NCBI GenBank assembly: GCA_902812385.1
Contig: CADDZD010000008.1
Location: 1-56,250, forward strand
Source: Clostridia bacterium
Lineage (GTDB): Bacteria > Bacillota > DSM-12270 > Thermacetogeniales > Thermacetogeniaceae
Reading direction: 5' to 3'
Length of the DNA: 56,250 nt
Each line of letters opens with the position of its first letter. Positions within the stretch are counted from its first letter, which is position 1. Below the pieces are notes generated by a model, which was not told where the DNA came from, ran no database searches, and saw only the letters and a list, made by a program, of their open reading frames with translations. Made by a program: the position numbers and the translations under genes. Below, piece after piece: positions 53,405 to 56,250 of the stretch.

Positions 53405-53418
53405 AGGAACACCGGAGG

Positions 53419-53446
53419 ATGGCCCTGCTTTTAGGCAGGGCCGTTC
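53419..53446 (+). terminator. Hairpin between tautomerase and TauE genes
   Basis: GGCCCTGC, a short T-rich loop and GCAGGGCC form a strong stem followed by GTTCCTTGTT. It could act as a weak terminator or processing site within the unit. Confidence 0.5.
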
Positions 53447-53477
53447 CTTGTTAACGATAAAGGGGGCGATAAGCTTC

Positions 53478-54299
53478 ATGTGGTATCTCTTGCCCTTGGC
53501 CGGGATGGCCATCGGCCTCCTTATCTCGCTTATGGGGGGCGGGGGTGGCATATTCTATATCATAATCCTGACCGGGCTTTTTCACCTGTCGCTGCCCATT
53601 GCCGCCTCCACTTCCCTGGCCACCGTTATCCCGACTACTTTGACGGCTTTTTCCAGCCACTACCGCCAGGGAAATATCCGGCTGGAGGTGGCCTGGTGGC
53701 TCATCCTGGGGGCTATAGTGGGAGCTGGGGCCGGCTCATATGTAATTGCCTGGATACCGGTAGCCTACCAGAAAAAAATATTAGGCCTGATCCTGCTGGC
53801 CATGCTCATCCCCATGGCCCGGCGCCACCGCCAGCCGCACCGGGCGTCAGCTTTACCGGCGGCCGGGGCGGTAGCCGATGCTGAGGAGCGGATCCTGATT
53901 AGCGGTGGCGACGATCCTCCCTCCCCACGGAATTTCCTGCAGCATGCTCTCGCCATTTTTTACGGCTTAGTTGGCGGCCTCATGTCCGGAATGGTGGGCA
54001 TCAGCGGCACCCCTCCGATCTTGGCCGGCCTTTATGCCTTGGGATTAAAGGCCAGAGAAGTGGTGGGCACCTCCTTAATGGTCCTGCTGGCCATCGGTAT
54101 CACCGGAGTTATCGCCCATTCCGCCCTGGGGGCGGTAAACTGGCGGATCGTCCTTTTGCTGGGTGCAGGTACGGTTACCGGCGCCTTTTTGGGACCCTTT
54201 CTCCTTAACTATATCCATACGGCGGTGCTGGAGAAAATTTATGGCCCCTTCTTTTTCCTGCTGGTGGGTTTCTTCGGGGTGTATATGCTGATGGCTTAG
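53478..54299 (+). CDS. TauE/SafE-family anion permease
   Basis: The protein has 273 residues from ATG 53478, preceded by AAGGGGGC. Eight or so hydrophobic segments are seen, with glycine-rich LISLMGGGGGIFYIIILTGL and ATVIPTTLTAFSSHYRQGNI in the first half and GLVGGLMSGMVGISGTPPIL in the second, the repeated TauE motifs. Relatives export sulfite or sulfoacetate, or import other anions. It follows the tautomerase gene. Confidence 0.9.
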   Translation: MWYLLPLAGMAIGLLISLMGGGGGIFYIIILTGLFHLSLPIAASTSLATVIPTTLTAFSSHYRQGNIRLEVAWWLILGAIVGAGAGSYVIAWIPVAYQKKILGLILLAMLIPMARRHRQPHRASALPAAGAVADAEERILISGGDDPPSPRNFLQHALAIFYGLVGGLMSGMVGISGTPPILAGLYALGLKAREVVGTSLMVLLAIGITGVIAHSALGAVNWRIVLLLGAGTVTGAFLGPFLLNYIHTAVLEKIYGPFFFLLVGFFGVYMLMA

Positions 54300-54483
54300 C
54301 CGGGGAGATGGACCTAAGGGCATACCCAGCCTTACCGGTAAGCAAGGGGGGGACTTCTCCTTTTGCCCGGCTGAGGGGGCTCCTGACGGGCAGGACAGCA
54401 GCATTATAGAACATCTAATATATTGACAGTAAAACAAATGGAAGTAAAATATAAACAGATAATCTCTATATGGAGGCGGTACT

Positions 54484-54924
54484 TTGACAGGGGAACATGA
54501 TTTAGAAGAAATCACCGTCAGCCTGGTAGATGCTTTGTGGCAGTTCTGGCGGAGATGGCGCCAGGTTTCCCATCCGGTTCGTAAGGGTAAAATCACCCCG
54601 GAGCAATACTGGCTTTTAAAGCGCCTGAAACACGGAGGTCCCCTTAACATCGGTGAACTGGCCGAAGAACTGGGGATCACCAGCAGTTCTGCCACCACAG
54701 CCACCAAACGGCTGGCTAAAATGGGCCTGGTAAGGCGGGATAGACAGAAGGAGGATGAGCGGGTAGTCACCGTGGAACTTACCAGCGCCGGCCTGGAAAT
54801 GCTGGAGCAATGGGCAAGCGAGCAGCGTGCTGCTCTGGCCAGTTTACTTACGCCCCTGACGCTGGAAGAACGGATCCTGCTGTTGAAGCTTATCCAGAAG
54901 GTTAATCCTCTGCAAAATGTTTAA
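54484..54924 (+). CDS. MarR-family transcriptional regulator (second)
   Basis: The protein has 146 residues from TTG 54484 with GGAGGCGG upstream. LNIGELAEELGITSSSATTA is the helix-turn-helix and KRLAKMGLVRRDRQKEDERV is the wing, both typical of MarR. The ABC transporter gene overlaps its end, so it likely regulates its own operon. A different paralogue lies at 49132. Confidence 0.9.
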   Translation: MTGEHDLEEITVSLVDALWQFWRRWRQVSHPVRKGKITPEQYWLLKRLKHGGPLNIGELAEELGITSSSATTATKRLAKMGLVRRDRQKEDERVVTVELTSAGLEMLEQWASEQRAALASLLTPLTLEERILLLKLIQKVNPLQNV

Positions 54925-54943
54925 AGGGAGAGAAGATATTGGC

Positions 54944-55744
54944 ATGGTTTGTTCCGTCGAGGTGAAAAATCTGGTTAAGCGCTTTGGAAATCATGAGGCT
55001 GTCGCCGGCATAAATTTTAATATAGAGAGGGGAGAGGTGTTTGGCCTTCTGGGGCCCAACGGCGCCGGGAAGACAACCACCATCCGCATGCTGGCCACCC
55101 TTCTGCCGCCGACTTCTGGCCAGTTACTGATTGAAGGGATAGACGTGCTCCGCCAGGGCGGCCTGGTCCGGCAAGTCATCGGTTACGTACCCCAGGCTCT
55201 GTCCGCTGACGGGACCCTGACGGGGTATGAAAATCTGCTGCTCTTTGCCAAGTTACTGCGTTTGGATAAAAAGGAACGCCAGAGGCGTATTCAGGAGATT
55301 CTGGCTCTCCTCAATCTTCAAGAGGCGGCTCACAGGCTGGTGCGGGAGTATTCCGGCGGCATGGTAAGGCGTTTGGAAATAGGACAGGCAATCCTGCACC
55401 GGCCGCGGGTGTTAATTTTAGACGAGCCGACGGTGGGGTTGGATCCGGTAGCCCGCCACACCGTCTGGAACACTTTAAAACAGCTACGCCAGGAAACGGG
55501 GCTGACAATATTGATTACCACTCATTATATGGAAGAAGCTGAAGCCGCCTGCCAGAGGGTGGCTATTATGAACCGCGGTCAGATAGCGGCCCAGGGCACG
55601 CCTGCTGAACTGAAAGAGGAGACCGGCAACCCTGGCGCTACTTTGGAGGATGTTTTTACATATTTCACCGGCGACCAGTTAGAAACAGGGGGGAGTTTCC
55701 TTGAAATGCGCAAGACGCGCCGTCGCCTCCAGCGATTCAACTGA
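54944..55744 (+). CDS. ABC-2-type transporter ATP-binding protein
   Basis: The protein has 266 residues from ATG 54944, with GGGAGAAG 10 bp upstream; a longer frame begins at 54917. Walker A GPNGAGKTTT, Q-loop VPQALS, signature YSGGMVRRLEIGQ and Walker B VLILDEPTVGLDP are intact. It resembles DrrA/CcmA-like subunits used for drug or lipid efflux. The permease partner overlaps the end but is truncated, so the transporter may be non-functional. Confidence 0.92.
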   Translation: MVCSVEVKNLVKRFGNHEAVAGINFNIERGEVFGLLGPNGAGKTTTIRMLATLLPPTSGQLLIEGIDVLRQGGLVRQVIGYVPQALSADGTLTGYENLLLFAKLLRLDKKERQRRIQEILALLNLQEAAHRLVREYSGGMVRRLEIGQAILHRPRVLILDEPTVGLDPVARHTVWNTLKQLRQETGLTILITTHYMEEAEAACQRVAIMNRGQIAAQGTPAELKEETGNPGATLEDVFTYFTGDQLETGGSFLEMRKTRRRLQRFN

Positions 55745-56084
55745 AAGACCGATAGAGGCAGGCCTTATCCAACCTCACGGCCCGGGGTCCGGCCTGCTGG
55801 CTTACCTTAAAGCCTCCCTGGTGGTGGCGGAGATGGAGATCCGTAAATTGCGGCATGACCCTACGGAATTATTTACCAGGGCCGTACAACCGGTTTTGTG
55901 GTTGCTCATTTTTGGCCAGGCCTTTTCCCGCGTCCGGGCCATACCGACCGGTGGCGTCGGTTACCAGACCTTTATGGCTCCGGGGATTCTGGCCCAGTCC
56001 ATGATGTTTATTGCCATTTTGTATGGCCTGAGCATTATCTGGGACCGGGACCAGGGTATCCTGCAAAAACTCCAGTTCATCTAA
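55701..56084 (+). pseudogene. Truncated ABC-2 permease
   Basis: The frame gives 127 residues from TTG 55701; complete relatives have about 250-280. The sequence IRKLRHDPTELFTRAVQPVL, VGYQTFMAPGILAQSMMFIA and IIWDRDQGILQKL matches the first half of DrrB-like permeases. Homology then stops in QKLQFI and a stop codon, just where further membrane segments should follow. The veg promoter begins 4 bp later. Deletion or insertion at this junction has removed the rest. Confidence 0.85.
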
Positions 56085-56087
56085 ATC

Positions 56088-56116
56088 TTGATCCCGTAAA
56101 AGGGAACTGGTATAAT
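56088..56116 (+). promoter_or_regulatory. Promoter of veg
   Basis: TTGATC at 56088-56093 and TATAAT at 56111-56116 have the ideal 17-bp spacing. veg is known in Bacillus for a very strong vegetative promoter. Here the -35 lies 4 bp after the truncated permease stop. Confidence 0.75.
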
Positions 56117-56176
56117 AAAATGGAGTATTTTTTGAAAATGCTGGCTCATCCTTAAATAAAAAAGAAGGTGAAGCTG

Positions 56177-56250
56177 ATGGCTACCAAGCAAGCCCTGGCC
56201 GAGATCCGCCAGGACCTGGAAAGCTTTATCGGAAGGCGGATTAAATTGAG
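56177..56250 (+). CDS. veg: Veg protein, N-terminal part
   Basis: ATG 56177 with AGAAGGTG upstream opens a frame that runs off the window after 24 codons. The start, MATKQALAEIRQDLESFIG, resembles Bacillus Veg (LADIKKDLDANLGKRL). Veg is a small protein that stimulates biofilm matrix gene expression in B. subtilis. The place after yabG also agrees with the Bacillus order. The rest lies outside the window. Confidence 0.8.
   Translation, partial: MATKQALAEIRQDLESFIGRRIKL

Noticed and set aside
1-56250. CRISPR arrays or a prophage
   Set aside because: No regularly spaced short repeats and no phage structural, integrase or lysis genes were found; the repeats seen are dispersed foldback elements.

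Overview
The window looks like the chromosome of an anaerobic, spore-forming, moderately G+C-rich member of the Clostridia, most likely a Peptococcaceae-type organism (Desulfotomaculum/Pelotomaculum relatives). The reasons are the sporulation genes (bofA, gin/csfB, yabG, a spore photoproduct lyase homologue, AbrB, two YabE-like 3D/G5 proteins), a long Bacillus-type SRP RNA, a 2-oxoacid:ferredoxin oxidoreductase operon, frequent TTG/GTG starts and strong AGGAGG-type ribosome binding sites. No rRNA operon or CRISPR array was seen.

The backbone follows the gene order known from the Bacillus subtilis origin-proximal region: tadA, scr (SRP RNA), dnaX, ybaB, recR, yaaL, bofA, gin, yaaO, tmk, holB, yaaT, rsmI, abrB, metG, tatD, yabE, ksgA, yabG, veg. 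This backbone is interrupted by accessory DNA. (1) 1-5.8 kb: a minus-strand pair made of a large Eco57I-type DNA methyltransferase (cut by the window edge) and a PLD-SNF2 helicase, a probable restriction or anti-phage system. (2) 6-8.7 kb: an exported protein and CorA. (3) 9.5-18.4 kb: an accessory block between two tRNA-Ser genes, with a Uma2 nuclease, an XRE regulator with a palindromic operator, a nitroreductase, PadR, a FetAB-like exporter, a TIGR00725 protein, RtcB, a nucleotidyltransferase/small-protein pair and a Dam-type methylase; a truncated copy of the Uma2 gene start lies at its right end. (4) 23-33.6 kb: a P-loop ATPase, the four-subunit 2-oxoacid oxidoreductase, a membrane/TPR protein with a PRC-barrel partner, an HD-GYP phosphodiesterase and a chemoreceptor. 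(5) 38.7-40.3 kb: a decayed group II intron end and AT-rich debris. (6) 50.8-56.1 kb: a transporter/regulator block between yabG and veg, ending in an ABC permease gene cut off next to the veg promoter.

The most unusual structure is a dispersed family of foldback repeats at about 12.0, 22.2, 26.6 and 29.6 kb, with worn fragments near 7.1, 17.1, 19.2 and 40.2 kb. The better copies fold into nested long-range hairpins, and copies that differ in sequence keep their pairing through compensatory changes; one copy has 15-bp direct repeats on both sides and splits recR from yaaL-bofA. Another notable point is that the spore photoproduct lyase homologue has alanine where the family has its active-site cysteine (Cys141 in B. 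subtilis).

All functional calls come from reading motifs, gene order and reading frames by eye; no database search was run.
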